DNA of 26,645 bases, taken from assembly GCA_009746045.1 (NCBI GenBank), contig RPFO01000092.1, forward strand, positions 1-26,645, in the 5' to 3' direction. Below are positions 15,531 to 25,140 of this stretch, one piece after another (the stretch's first letter is position 1; the number at the start of each line of letters is the position of its first letter). The stretch is from Mesostigma viride. Its lineage: Eukaryota; Streptophyta; Mesostigmatophyceae; Mesostigmatales; Mesostigmataceae. The translations under genes and the position numbers were made by a program. Under the pieces are notes generated by a model that saw only the letters and a list, made by a program, of their open reading frames with translations, was not told the DNA's origin and did no database searches.

Positions 15531-18500
15531 TCAAAAAGATTCGCCATCTTCCGCCCCGTACTCCATGTCGCCCTCGTCGTCCTCGTACGCCCCTTCCTCG
15601 CCCAACATGGACACGGAAGCGGACCGTGCGGCGTGAGACACGCGTCGAAGCGCCTGGAAATGCCCGTTGTCGGCTCGGCCCGTGAACATCAGATGGATCG
15701 CCGGAGGCGAGCCTCCCCCGAACGTCTCCCTGTGCTCAACCGTCGTCCCGGGCGTCACGCGATGAACCACGATCGGTCTTCGCAACAGGGCCGCGGCGGC
15801 TAGGATCTCGGGCCTCTCGGCGAACTCCCCCTCGCGGGACTGCGCGGATCGGTAACGTCTCAAGATCTCGCCCGCCGGCTCGCGCGCGTCCCCGTTCTGC
15901 CACCGTTCCTGCTGAACCACGTACTCCTCCACTTCCGGCGGAAACCCGTCCACGATCGTACGGCGCATTTTTCGCGCGACTTCGCGCGCATCGTCGTCCG
16001 GGATGGAGCGACCGGTTTTGATAAGATGATCCGCCTGAGCCAGCGCGAGGTAGAAGCAGTCGCCTCCGCCGCTGTTCGGGACCGGGACGAACTGTTTGGC
16101 AAAGTGCTCCCTGTTCGTGATCGGTATATCCTTTCGCGTCGTGTTCAGCATTCCGTACGACGAACCCGAGTCCCCCTTCATATCAGTACCATTAAAGCGT
16201 ACACCCGGAATTTCCGCGCGCCTCTCCGAGTACATCCGCACATACTCGTCGCGACCCGCGGTACCAAGCGTACGGACGTCGAACGCGCGAAGGTCTTTTA
16301 GGTCGTACGCGGTGCCGCCCTCGTCGACGGCGAGCGGAGTGCGACCTCCGTCCGCGAAGAAGTCGATGATATCGCGGTGGCCGATCGTCGCGAACTCGTA
16401 CGTCTTGGCGCCGACATACGCGAACCTGGAAGGGCCGATCTTGATCAGTACACCCCCTGTCCGGTCCGCGTGAGACTTGTCCAATCCAGGCGAGATATCC
16501 CGGCCGCTCGCGTTGTACCTCGCCAACAACTCGCATCTTTTGTTTATATCCAGAACCGTGACCGTGTCGTCTGCGTGCGGGCATACGACATACGCCTTTC
16601 CGCGGGCAGAAACGTACAGGGGCATCGGTTTTCGGCGCACCGCGCGCTGTACGGGGATGTGGGCGTCGGCGTTGTTATACAATCTCATGGCATCCCTGCC
16701 CACTCTGTTGATGTTCATGTGGGATGCGACCTTGGGGTCTTTCGTGCTATAGGCGATATTTGTATTTACAAATTTTTGGAACGGTTCCGCTTCCGTGCCT
16801 ACCGCACGGGCGAGTCTTGCAATGTTCCAAGGCATAAGACGCACATCTTCGGGAACCACCTGGTTCTCGTAAAAGGTTTGTCCGTCTCCGCGGATCAAAC
16901 GCAGCCTGAGGTCTGAGGACTCGCCGAACTTGCCCTCGCGTATCATTTGTTCTATTTTTCTGGCTGTCTCGTTAGGCTGATCGACCTCTTCGCCGACCTC
17001 GAAGCTCTGTCTTGGCTGTAGGGAGATTTTTTGGAAACCGGTGGCGCTCTTTTCATCCTTTTCTGCGACATTGGCCTTCTCTTGCTCCTTGCGCACTAGC
17101 TCGGCTTCCTTCCTAATCTTTTCATCCTCTTCGGCTTTTCGTTTCTGGTACGCTTCCGTCTGCTTCCGAATGTCATCCTTGACGTCGGCGCGTGTCGTGG
17201 GAATCTCGATGTTCTTATAAACCTCTGGCACGTCGGACGCGTCTCCTCCTCTCTCTTTGATAAGCTTTGCGACTTGGGCATGGACTTCCTGTTCAACCAG
17301 GGCTTGGCGCGCAGAAGTTAACATGTTCTCGATAGCTCGTTTGTCTTGTTTCTTTTTAGTTTCTTCCCACTGTGCCTCCGTTTTTGGCTTGCGTCTGGCT
17401 GTCGATGCCTCCTTTTCCGAAGGTTTCGCGGCGGGTTCTGTAGCGCTCCCCCCTCCCCTAATAAAGGCGATGGAGGAACGGTATCCGGAGGGGGGGGGCT
17501 ACGGGGATTTCGGACGCGGATTTAGCCGGGGATTTGTCAGTGACGGGTTGGGTGGGGGGCGTCTTGACAAGCCTGGGGGGAGGAGGGGGAGGGGGGGGAG
17601 GTGCTTGGATCTGGCCCGGTGAACTGGCTGTTTTGTCAGTGCTGGTAGGGGGGGGGTAGACCGGGGAGGTGGGGGAGGTACTGTTTTTTGGCCGGGGGGG
17701 AGGTGGGGGGACCCTGGGAGGCCCATTCCCTCCGCCTGACTCGGTCGGTTGGGGTGCCGCGGGTGTCTGTTTGAACAACTCTGTAGCGCGTTGGAGAATC
17801 AGGGGATCTTGAAACACTTTCACATCTTCTCCTTCGATTTTGACGATCCCATCATTTTCCAACGCCTGCTTCCGGATGGCGGCAATCGTAATCTCCTTCT
17901 CCACATTTTGTTTGATTTTTTCATACTCGTCTTTGGAGAGTTTTGGGGGGGGATTTTCGTCCACATCTTTGTGCGCATTTCCGGTCGCTTTACCTGCTCG
18001 TTCCTTATGCCGGTTAGAGCGAGCTCGAGGTTTTTACTGTTGTCTTGGTTAATCAAATTCGAAGGTTTTTCGCGGCTGTTTTTGTCTTTAAACACGTCTT
18101 TCAGGGCACTCGCGATACCCAGCATCGATTCGGGAGTCAGAAAGATGTCTGTGTACTCGCTGCCCTCTTCGATGCTTTTCGTAGTGCGATCGAGTTTGTC
18201 GACCGCGTAGTTCAACCCTTCCATGTCTTTGAGGTGTGCGAGGGTTTGTTTGTATATCACGTTGTATGGCAGAATCTCCAGGCGCTCTGTCTTAGCTTGA
18301 TCGATTGTTTTGGTCATGTCGAGGTATTTATGAGGCGAGTGTTTGGCGATCGATAGAAGGTTCAGGCCTATATTGATTGATTCTTCTTTCTTCAGTTTCT
18401 CGCTCGGGTTTAGCGCGGTCAGATCTCCCGATGCCGCTCGTTCATAGCGTTCGAGATCGGACTGCGTTCGTTGCTTCGTCTCAACGTCCGACTTGAGTGA

Positions 18501-20440
18501 GTTTTGGACTTCGCTTGTGTCTTTCTTCGGTTTGTTCTTGGTCGCCCAATAGACATCCCACTCTTCGTCGGTCAACTTGAGATGGGGAGGTAAGTTGCTG
18601 TATATGTCCCATCGGATGTCTTCGAGTTGCTCTTTGGTCATGTTGTTGACGGCATCCATCAGCCAGGCGATGTCCGGGCCGCCGACGACCCTTGTACCTT
18701 GTCTAATTATCCCAAAGCGGTCGGTCGTTTGTTTCGTTACTGCTTGCGAAGGAGGAACCGGAGGAGCTCCCGGTGCCGTAGGTTTCAAAGAGGGTCTCGG
18801 TGGCGGAGGCTTCGGAGGAGCCGAAGGCGGTTTCTGGTTCTGAAGAGGAGGCGGAGGCGGAGGCGGTTTTGCATCAGACGGTGGCGCATCGACGACGGTT
18901 TGCTCATGCGGTACGACATCGCTTTTCGGTTTTGCATCAGAGGTGGCGGGCGGGTTTAAGAAATTCAGGTCCCTTTCGAGCTGCGCCCGTACTTTTTGGC
19001 GGGCCGCGTCAGCCGAGAAGCGGTCATCCTCCGCCAATCGTTTCAGAGCTTCCACTCTCTTCTCCATTAGTTTTCGCAGATCGACGCCGGTCTTCTCGTA
19101 GTACGACTTGGCGGACGACAATATGGCTCCCGAACCAGCGTTTTCTGATGTCTCCTCGATCTCGTTCTTGATCCGCTTTTTCAGATATGCCTGCATGGTT
19201 TTATATTTCTCCTGAACCCGTTTTTCGGTTTCCGCGTCGTAATTTTTCGAGTCGAATTTGTCATCAAACCTCTCGAGAAACGCGTTCCGTACACGCGATA
19301 ATCCGTCTTCCGATAGGCGCTTGATTTGTGTGGCGGTCGCTTCGAACTTATCGACGAGGAATGGAAACATCTCCTTCGCGGATTCGACACCCCACGTCAA
19401 ATCCCTCTGCGAACTGCGAATGAACTCGATGGCTGCCGCGGCTTTTCCTTCTGCCGTCAGTCGGGAGTTTTCTTTGTCCGAAATCTTTTCCATGTATTTG
19501 CGTTCGAGTTCGTCCAGAGCGTTTTCCATCCGTTGATGTAACGACTCCAACTCCGTTTCGCCTTTTGATACCCAGAGATCGACGTCGTCTTCGAACTTCC
19601 GTTCGACAGGAACCTCGTTCTTCTTGACAGGGAGGGGCTCCGAACTCGCGGCGGGAAGGATCGGGGAGGCGCCGTCCGACGGAAGGATGGGGTGGATGAG
19701 ATCGGAATACGAGTGGTTTGTAGCGGGTTCCGGCACACTCGGCGTATCCTCGGGGTTCTTGACTGCATCGTGTACAAACGCGGAATCCAGAGGGGCTATC
19801 AAATTCCCTGTTTCGTCCGAGGATTTCGGTTCGTCCGAAAATGCGACCATCTTACCACCCGGGGTCGCGACTGTTTGTGATTTCGGGTGTCCCTCGGCGT
19901 CGACGGAGGGAGGAGCGGGTACGACGGGTTCGGATACGGCGACCGGCTCGCCCCCTGTGGTTTCTTCTTTCGGGGTTTCCTCGTCCTTGGATGAATTCGG
20001 AGCGGATACGCCGAAGCCGGTTACGAGTGGGTCCGCCCCCCCGGGGTCTTGGATGGGGTAGTGGGAGGGTCCGTCGTAGGAGGGGGTGTGGACGTGTCGT
20101 CGCCGCCGATCGGATTCGTGTCGTGTTCGTCGGACGTCTCTTCGGGTGGCGCGTCTTCGGAGGCCGCGGCCGGCGAAGAAGGTTCGGGTACGGGACCGTA
20201 CGGATCGCTTGACGTGTCGGACAAGGACATGGCCACGGGGTAGGCGTTGTCAGATTCCGCCCCGCCGTAGTACCCGCTGCCGTGCAAGACCTTGGCCACG
20301 TACGGATTGAACGACACTCCAAGAGAGAATAGTTCTAGAAGGTCTCCGAGCTTTCTAGAAGGTCGTCGAGTGTGCAGGTTTCGTTCCAGAGACAACCCGT
20401 CCGAGTAGGCGCGGGCTACAAGGTCGTCTAACCTGTCCAT
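15531..20440 (-). CDS. Giant proline-rich protein with C-terminal OTU cysteine protease domain (frame broken at three tracts)
   Basis: About 1,636 codons starting MDRLDDLVARAY at 20440. Acidic Pro/Thr-rich segments lead to a long charged coiled-coil region (about 19700-18980) and a first polyproline block near 18780-18870. A globular helical stretch (18700-17960) and a second polyproline block with P9 (17715-17560) follow, then another charged helix (17400-17050) and a C-terminal domain. The end is OTU-like: GGGDCFYLAL with the catalytic Asp-Cys (Cys codon 16056-16058) and NGHFQAL with the His (codon 15660-15662), spaced as in OTU deubiquitinases. The frame changes at C7 20036-20042 (one more base), G8 17945-17952 (one more) and G9 17490-17498 (two more or one fewer), and each time the new frame continues with sensible composition. 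Alternatively these are several genes, but internal segments lack good starts. Polyproline blocks could bind profilin, SH3 or WW proteins. Confidence 0.65.
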
Positions 20441-20460
20441 TTATTTGTAGCACAGGTATT
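20441..20460. promoter_or_regulatory. 20-bp divergent gap between two start codons
   Basis: Only TTATTTGTAGCACAGGTATT separates the two ATGs (20440 minus, 20461 plus). Promoter elements must therefore overlap coding sequence. Two TTCTAGAA palindromes 20 bp apart lie at 20333-20340 and 20353-20360 inside the minus gene, about 100 bp from the plus start. Confidence 0.4.
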
Positions 20461-20841
20461 ATGGACAAGCTTCTCAAGTGCGTGGACTCTTTGTCCTCGG
20501 ATCTGGAGAGATACGTGTTTTCTCTGCCGGAAACTTACAAGGACACCGTCGAAGAGTTCGTGGTCTTGTACAATCTCGCCGTTTGCGGTCGCGTGCTCGC
20601 GAGAGAGAAGTTCTTGCCCGAGAGTTTCGCCGAAATCCTGCACGACAGCGGCGTTACGTCGGACTGCGCCATAGAGAATCTCACGCTCGGGAGCGAGCAC
20701 TTTTCGGACGACAAGGTTCGACTGGCCACGAAGCTCGCATACGGGATTCGTCACTACGTGCGGATCGCGCAGAACTCGGGCGGCGTCCGCGGCGCGCGTC
20801 CTCCCAGTCGCGACTCTAGTCGTCTCGTGATACGAAGATAA
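20461..20841 (+). CDS. Hypothetical protein, 126 residues
   Basis: Starts MDKLLKCVDSLSSDLERYVF and ends ...SSRLVIRR. Mainly helical, with amphipathic segments and an Arg-rich C-terminal 25 residues. No recognised domain, membrane helix or signal peptide. Its N-terminus (MDKLL..VDSLSSDLERYV) resembles in length and pattern the first residues of the divergent giant gene (MDRLDDLVARAYSDGLSLER), which may be coincidence. It is followed after only 10 bp by the gene at 20852, so the two are probably co-expressed. Confidence 0.7.
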   Translation: MDKLLKCVDSLSSDLERYVFSLPETYKDTVEEFVVLYNLAVCGRVLAREKFLPESFAEILHDSGVTSDCAIENLTLGSEHFSDDKVRLATKLAYGIRHYVRIAQNSGGVRGARPPSRDSSRLVIRR

Positions 20842-20851
20842 CGCACTCGCC

Positions 20852-21946
20852 ATGGCCAAACGCAAGTTCCGTGACGAATTGGGCGATCTGGACGACATGG
20901 ACCGGGCGCTCGTCCAGCCTCTGTACAGGTCCTTGAACGAAGAAGAGATCCGTTGGGCCGAGCTGTTTGCGGAGTTTCTCGAGTCGAACCGGGTCAACAA
21001 AGGACCGACGTTGACATCTTCCACGGAGCGCGTTTTCACGGCCTTTTCTGATTTCATGGAAGACAAGGGGTTTCCGAGATACGACCACGCGAGCGAGTTT
21101 CGCGCGGACAAGTGGTTCTGGAACGCGCTTTTCGAACGCCACGGGTTTTCGTGCGGAGGAGGTCTCGGGACAAAGAGAACCACGGGGTTCGCGGTGAACA
21201 ATTCGAGGGACCCCGTGGTTTTTGGCGAGGTTCGCGAGGCGGACTTGTCAGACTTCCGCGTGTTTTGCGGCAAGACGAGACTCGCGTTGGTGGCAAACGC
21301 TTTGTTGAGATACGCGGGCGACCTCGTGTCGGACGAACTCGTGAACGAGATCATCGACTCTTTCGACAGGACGGGGGTGAACAACCTCACGACCGACGAG
21401 CGGTACAGGACCGCCCACCTTCACGCGTTGTTCTTGGGGCTGGTCGAGAACGACGTCCCCGTCCCCGTGGACGTGAAAGCGTGGATGATCGAGCACAGGG
21501 CGAAGCTGAGCGAGAAAGTGCACAGCTACAACCCCGGCTTCAAGAGGTCGAAGTCGACCGACTTTTTTCAGGAGTACCTCCGCTGGCCGCCATGGGACGC
21601 CCTCAGGACCGTCGAGAAGCGCGTCAAGAGGCCGGACGAGGAGGAGGACGAACCGTGTTGTCTCCCCTCGCCCACCGTGCGCACCGTGACTCCCGAAAAG
21701 GCAGCCGAGTTTGTGAAACTCCCTAGCGTCTCATTGGAACCGGATGGTTGGACGAAAATGAAGGATTTCAGGAACGCGTTCTTGGGAGCGTTCTTGCACG
21801 AGGAGCCGGCAGCGGGAAAGGGGAGGCCCACGCTGGACGACTTGCGCCTCGTGTTCGAGCCGCTTGGTCTCGAATTCGTTACGAACAAACGCCACGAGGG
21901 CGTGCGGTCCGACTGGGTGAAAGGGATTCGGATTTTTGCAAACTAG
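20852..21946 (+). CDS. Hypothetical protein with two possible winged-helix segments
   Basis: 364 residues, intact, starting MAKRKFRDELGDLDDMDRAL. Two regions have the pattern of the small winged-helix domain found near the C-terminus of D5-type viral primase-helicases and in stand-alone viral proteins. They are residues about 50-115 (RVFTAFSDFMEDKG...FWNALFERHGFSCGGG...GF.V) and about 300-362 (MKDFRNAFLGAFL...LDDLRLVFEPLGLEF...WVKGIRIF). Each shows helix, helix, a G-containing turn and a final short strand. This is pattern matching only and the confidence is low. Between them lies a helical region and an acidic EEEDE patch. DNA binding would be the expected role if correct. No ATPase motifs are present. 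Confidence 0.65.
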   Translation: MAKRKFRDELGDLDDMDRALVQPLYRSLNEEEIRWAELFAEFLESNRVNKGPTLTSSTERVFTAFSDFMEDKGFPRYDHASEFRADKWFWNALFERHGFSCGGGLGTKRTTGFAVNNSRDPVVFGEVREADLSDFRVFCGKTRLALVANALLRYAGDLVSDELVNEIIDSFDRTGVNNLTTDERYRTAHLHALFLGLVENDVPVPVDVKAWMIEHRAKLSEKVHSYNPGFKRSKSTDFFQEYLRWPPWDALRTVEKRVKRPDEEEDEPCCLPSPTVRTVTPEKAAEFVKLPSVSLEPDGWTKMKDFRNAFLGAFLHEEPAAGKGRPTLDDLRLVFEPLGLEFVTNKRHEGVRSDWVKGIRIFAN

Positions 21947-21954
21947 ACCGAAGT

Positions 21955-22062
21955 TCAGGGCTTAGCGGGTCTCTTTCTGGCATGTTTTCCGCACGTGGTC
22001 CTCCCCGGCCTGGCGGAGAACTTGCACCTCCGGTTACATCTGGTGGTACCCTTGCATCTCAT
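21955..22062 (-). CDS. 35-residue stand-alone Cys/His-knuckle microprotein
   Basis: A tiny minus-strand frame, ATG at 22062 to TGA at 21955. It starts MRCKGTTRCNRRC and continues to a C-x2-H, with ligands C3, C13, C24 and H27: exactly the spacing of the N-terminal knuckle of the 14821-15486 protein, plus an extra Cys at 9. The tail is basic (KHARKRPAKP). It consists of the knuckle and almost nothing else, the minimal form of the family in this window. The start matches the family's M-[KR]-C pattern and Arg/Lys content is high, which argues for a real gene despite the length. It is convergent with the gene ending at 21946, 8 bp apart. Upstream on the minus strand is an AT-rich stretch, TTTTATTAATATAAG, suited to a promoter. 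Confidence 0.6.
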   Translation of the reverse strand: MRCKGTTRCNRRCKFSARPGRTTCGKHARKRPAKP

Positions 22063-22084
22063 GGATGGTGTATGGACTTATATT

Positions 22085-22090
22085 AATAAA
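22085..22090 (+). terminator. AATAAA signal
   Basis: AATAAA on the plus strand 139 bp after the stop at 21946, within TATTAATAAAAGG. It overlaps the AT-rich region that may also be the promoter of the microprotein (minus) and of the repeat gene at 22142 (plus), so its role as a 3' signal is uncertain. Confidence 0.35.
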
Positions 22091-22141
22091 AGGTTTTGTT
22101 GTCCACACATTTATGTTGCTTAGTAGTATTAGGACGCGAAC

Positions 22142-24503
22142 ATGACGATGAGAGAGGACGCGAAGATCCGAAATCTCATGAAGGATAAAACCTTCGACGA
22201 GGTGTGGACGGAACTGTACAACGAGGCCGTCAGGGAAGGACACGCGGCAGAACAGAAGAAGAAGAAGAAGAAGGAGCACCAGCCGGAGATAGAAGTACAC
22301 ACGGACGGGAATCTATATCGCCCAGATGAGGTGCACGGGCCAGGCGAGATCGGGGGGGAGGAATATCCTGGCGGTACTCCGAAAGCAGCACCAAGCGGGG
22401 TGGGCGGTGGGTTGACGGCAGGCGGGTCGAGCCCGAGGGGAGACGCGACAGGTGGTGGGGGACGGCTCCCTAAAGGCGCGAAGTGGGTCGCCGGCAGACG
22501 GGTCGGCCGCAAAAGGGGAGATGCAGCAGGCGCGACAGGTGGTGGTAAGGAAGACGGTTCTCTCCCTGAAGGTGCGATAGTTGGGTCGCCGGCAGACGGG
22601 TCGGCCGCAAAAAGGGGGGAGATGCAGCAGGCGCGACAGGTGGTGGTAAGGAAGACGGTTCTCTCCCTGAAGGTGCGATAGTTGGGTCGCCGGCAGACGG
22701 GTCGGCCGCAAAAGGGGGGAGATGCAGCAGGCGCGACAGGTGGTGGTAAGGAAGACGGTTCTCTCCCTGAAGGCGCGATAGTGGGTCGCCGGCAGACGGG
22801 TCGGCCGCAAAAAGGGGCGGAGATGCAGCAGGCGGGCTAGGTCGTGGGGCGGATGGTGGTGTGGGGGCAGTTGCGTCCCCTGAAGGCGCGATAGGTGGGT
22901 CGACGGCAGACGGGTCGGCCGCAAAAGGGGGTGGAGATGCAGCAGGCGCGACAGGTGGTGGTAAGGAAGACGGTTCTCTCCCTGAAGGTGCGATAGTTGG
23001 GTCGCCGGCAGACGGGTCGGCCGCAAAAAGGGGACCTAATAGATTGGTTACGTCGGATGGTGCCACACGAGACGAGGCCGAAGAGTATTTCGATGCTACA
23101 GAAGATAATGGTGATGGGGATGTTTTGGAACTTTCAGACATAGGTTTTGACCCTTCTTCTTCACAACGTCTTTCAGACACGGCGAATTCTTTCATAGTGA
23201 AAGTCTCGCATCACGATCGGGTCATAACTGGTTGACAGATACGGCAACAAGTGACGAAACACTCGATCAGGGTCTGAAATACAAGTTGGACAATCTTACG
23301 AGTAGGAGCGACCCAACGTTCGACCGGGATACTGCGCCAAAAAACGATACTGAACAGGATTCTTTTGAAATACTCGGTCGATCATTGCAATCGAAGGCAC
23401 CCGGTCAACCTCTAGCAATCAGGACAGGTGGGGGGTTTTTGTATGGTCCACAAGCCAAGCCAGTTTATTCACGCAGGCCCGATGGGCCCATACGCGCATT
23501 TGGAAAAGGTTCTTTGACAGATCAGCGGGGTCAACGTGGCGCTACTGCAACATTGACGAGTGATACGGGTGATACAGTTACAAAGGGTGAACCACTCGCA
23601 CTCCAACTCCAACAACGAATTTTTAGCGCTCGGCAAGCGTGGAATGACACGCCGACACTCGCAATGCCTGAATCTTCACAAAAACCAGAGGTCGTTTCTT
23701 CCGCAAACCCCCCAGTAAGACTGTTTGACACAGTAAATCAGGACATAGATGAACGTTTGTGGCAAGGTATGGCAGGTGTGCACGCGCGTAAATCCAATCG
23801 CCCATTATCTGCGGACGGATATTTAAAGAGGGATCCACAAACAACGGAATTAATGAGAAAAACTGTTCACTTTATCCCTTCAGGGTCATACGTCGGTCAG
23901 GGTCAAACGACATTGCCTACGGCCAGCGACACGGGTCGACTCGGCGCACCGATTGGGGGAGCGCATGAAGCGGCGGGGTCTTGGGATGGGAGCGTAGCTG
24001 AAGGGGGTGAACCCAACCGAGTAGATCTTCCGACAGTGAATACAAATGTCAATACTGGCGCCACTACAAGCACGGCGGATGGAACCGGGTTGCCTCCACG
24101 TTTGTGGCATTTTCCCGCAACGACAGAAACGGGTAAACCCACACAAAGTGTGCAGTCACGAGCCCCCCTCCCCGTCCCGGATGTTTTGACGATTGCCTTT
24201 CGACAAGGGATTGGGGAATATATGACAGACCAGGGATCAACAAGTGTTGATGCTGAACCCTTGTCCCTCGCCCAACAAGCTGTTAACCCTACGAAGCCAT
24301 CCGCTTTAGTCACTTCGAAAAAACAGCCCCAGCCAACGGGTACTGATAGCAAACAACAACTGGCTCCGTCTAGATATATTCGTGTCCCCGAAACACCACC
24401 AATACAAACAACTGCCGTGCGCGTACCAGACACATTGGACAATTTTGTAAAAGAGCTTTCGCCGTTGACTGATGTCGGGTCATCACCCGGCCGGCGTCGC
24501 TGA
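22142..24503 (+). CDS. Repeat-containing Gly/Ser/Thr-rich protein (frame broken in repeat and near 23219)
   Basis: Best read as one gene. The N-terminal part (MTMREDAKIRNLMKDK...) is charged and helical, with a K6 run near residue 40, followed by a Gly-rich linker. Then come six ~100-bp tandem units encoding about 34 residues each (GDAAGATGGGKEDGSLPEGA, then IVGSPADGSAAK). An acidic segment (EAEEYFDATEDNGDGD) and a Ser/Thr/Gln/Pro-rich C-terminal 420 residues without recognised domains complete it. The frame slips in the first repeat units, at variable A/G runs, and again around GGG 23219-23221, where one extra base would join ...SHHDR to the C-terminal frame. That frame has no good ATG of its own (TTG at 23232). 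The C-terminal part is less GC-rich than its neighbours. A surface or fibre-like virion protein is possible; this is inference. Confidence 0.55.
22485..23036 (+). repeat. In-gene minisatellite, six units of 98-114 bp
   Basis: GGGTCGCCGGCAGACGGGTC-type unit starts are at 22485, 22583, 22684, 22783, 22897 and 22999, giving periods 98, 101, 99, 114 and 102. The first two periods are not multiples of three, so the frame is lost there. The main variable site is a purine tract after GGCCGC, with A4-5 followed by G4-6. The fifth unit is divergent and carries an insertion. Units 2, 3 and 6 are nearly identical, indicating recent duplication or gene conversion. Confidence 0.9.
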
Positions 24504-24514
24504 TCGATCTTTGT

Positions 24515-24576
24515 ACGGGCCCGGATGGCACCCTAGACCGGACATGCCCCCGGATGGCCCCCTAGACCGGGCCCGT
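24515..24576. terminator. Hairpin between convergent genes, arms ACGGGCCCGG/CCGGGCCCGT
   Basis: A perfect 10-bp inverted repeat (24515-24524 and 24567-24576). The loop contains a duplicated unit, CCCGGATGGCACCCTAGACC and CCCGGATGGCCCCCTAGACC. It begins 11 bp after the plus-strand stop at 24503 and overlaps the minus-strand stop at 24562-24564. A hairpin at the meeting point of two convergent genes fits the hairpin-type transcript ends known in several giant viruses. Confidence 0.55.
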
Positions 24577-25140
24577 AGAGTTTGCCGGGTGTGTTTGCCG
24601 GATGTCGGGCACCTTTTCATCCTCGGAAGGGTAGTGTGTCGTGATCACGACCTTGTCGTCGACGAGGTCGACCATCCTCAAAACCAAGCCCGCGAGGGCC
24701 GACCATTGAATCAATTTTCGGAACTTGAGACTTTTGACGCTTATATCGCAAGGAAGAGAATCCGACTCGTAGCTACTGTAGCCAATTTCCTCGATGCGCT
24801 CGACAATGAACTTGTCAACGGAGTCGTCGTCCAAACACCACTTGTTATCCTCCCCCATGGCGTGGTCGCGGATAGCCAACTTCTCCATGGAAGAGGCGAG
24901 GCGCTCGTCATTAAAGCCCAGGATGTGGGTCATGGGTCGCACGACATGCGTTTTTCTGTCCTTTTCCATGTCACATATGCCCAGGACGGACTGATGAGGG
25001 CGCTGGCGGCCCACGATGTAGACGTCCCTGTCCCAGGGGCTTTTACTAGGAGAGAGAGAGGCGGCGATGGGTGCTTTTTTGTCCGTGGCAACTACCGGAG
25101 CTGTCGTCGGAAACAACACGCGGCGGAATATCGAGACCAT
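24562..25140 (-). CDS. Hypothetical protein, 192 residues
   Basis: Intact frame starting MVSIFRRVLFPTTAPVVATD. The first 20 residues are basic and hydrophobic, resembling a weak signal or membrane anchor. The remainder is charged and mixed helix/strand (VRPMTHILGFNDERLASSMEK, IVERIEEIGYSSYESDSLPC, LVLRMVDLVDDKVVITTHYP). No recognised domain. The opposite strand is also open here as the front half of a long frame leading into the Rieske gene. The minus frame is preferred because its composition is that of a soluble protein and it has a TATATTTATG promoter-start context. It is divergent from the Rieske gene. Confidence 0.7.
   Translation of the reverse strand: MVSIFRRVLFPTTAPVVATDKKAPIAASLSPSKSPWDRDVYIVGRQRPHQSVLGICDMEKDRKTHVVRPMTHILGFNDERLASSMEKLAIRDHAMGEDNKWCLDDDSVDKFIVERIEEIGYSSYESDSLPCDISVKSLKFRKLIQWSALAGLVLRMVDLVDDKVVITTHYPSEDEKVPDIRQTHPANSTGPV

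Noticed and set aside
20852-21946. Full D5-type primase-helicase
   Set aside because: No Walker A/B or AAA+ motifs; at most two small winged-helix-like segments, so the enzyme name was not given.
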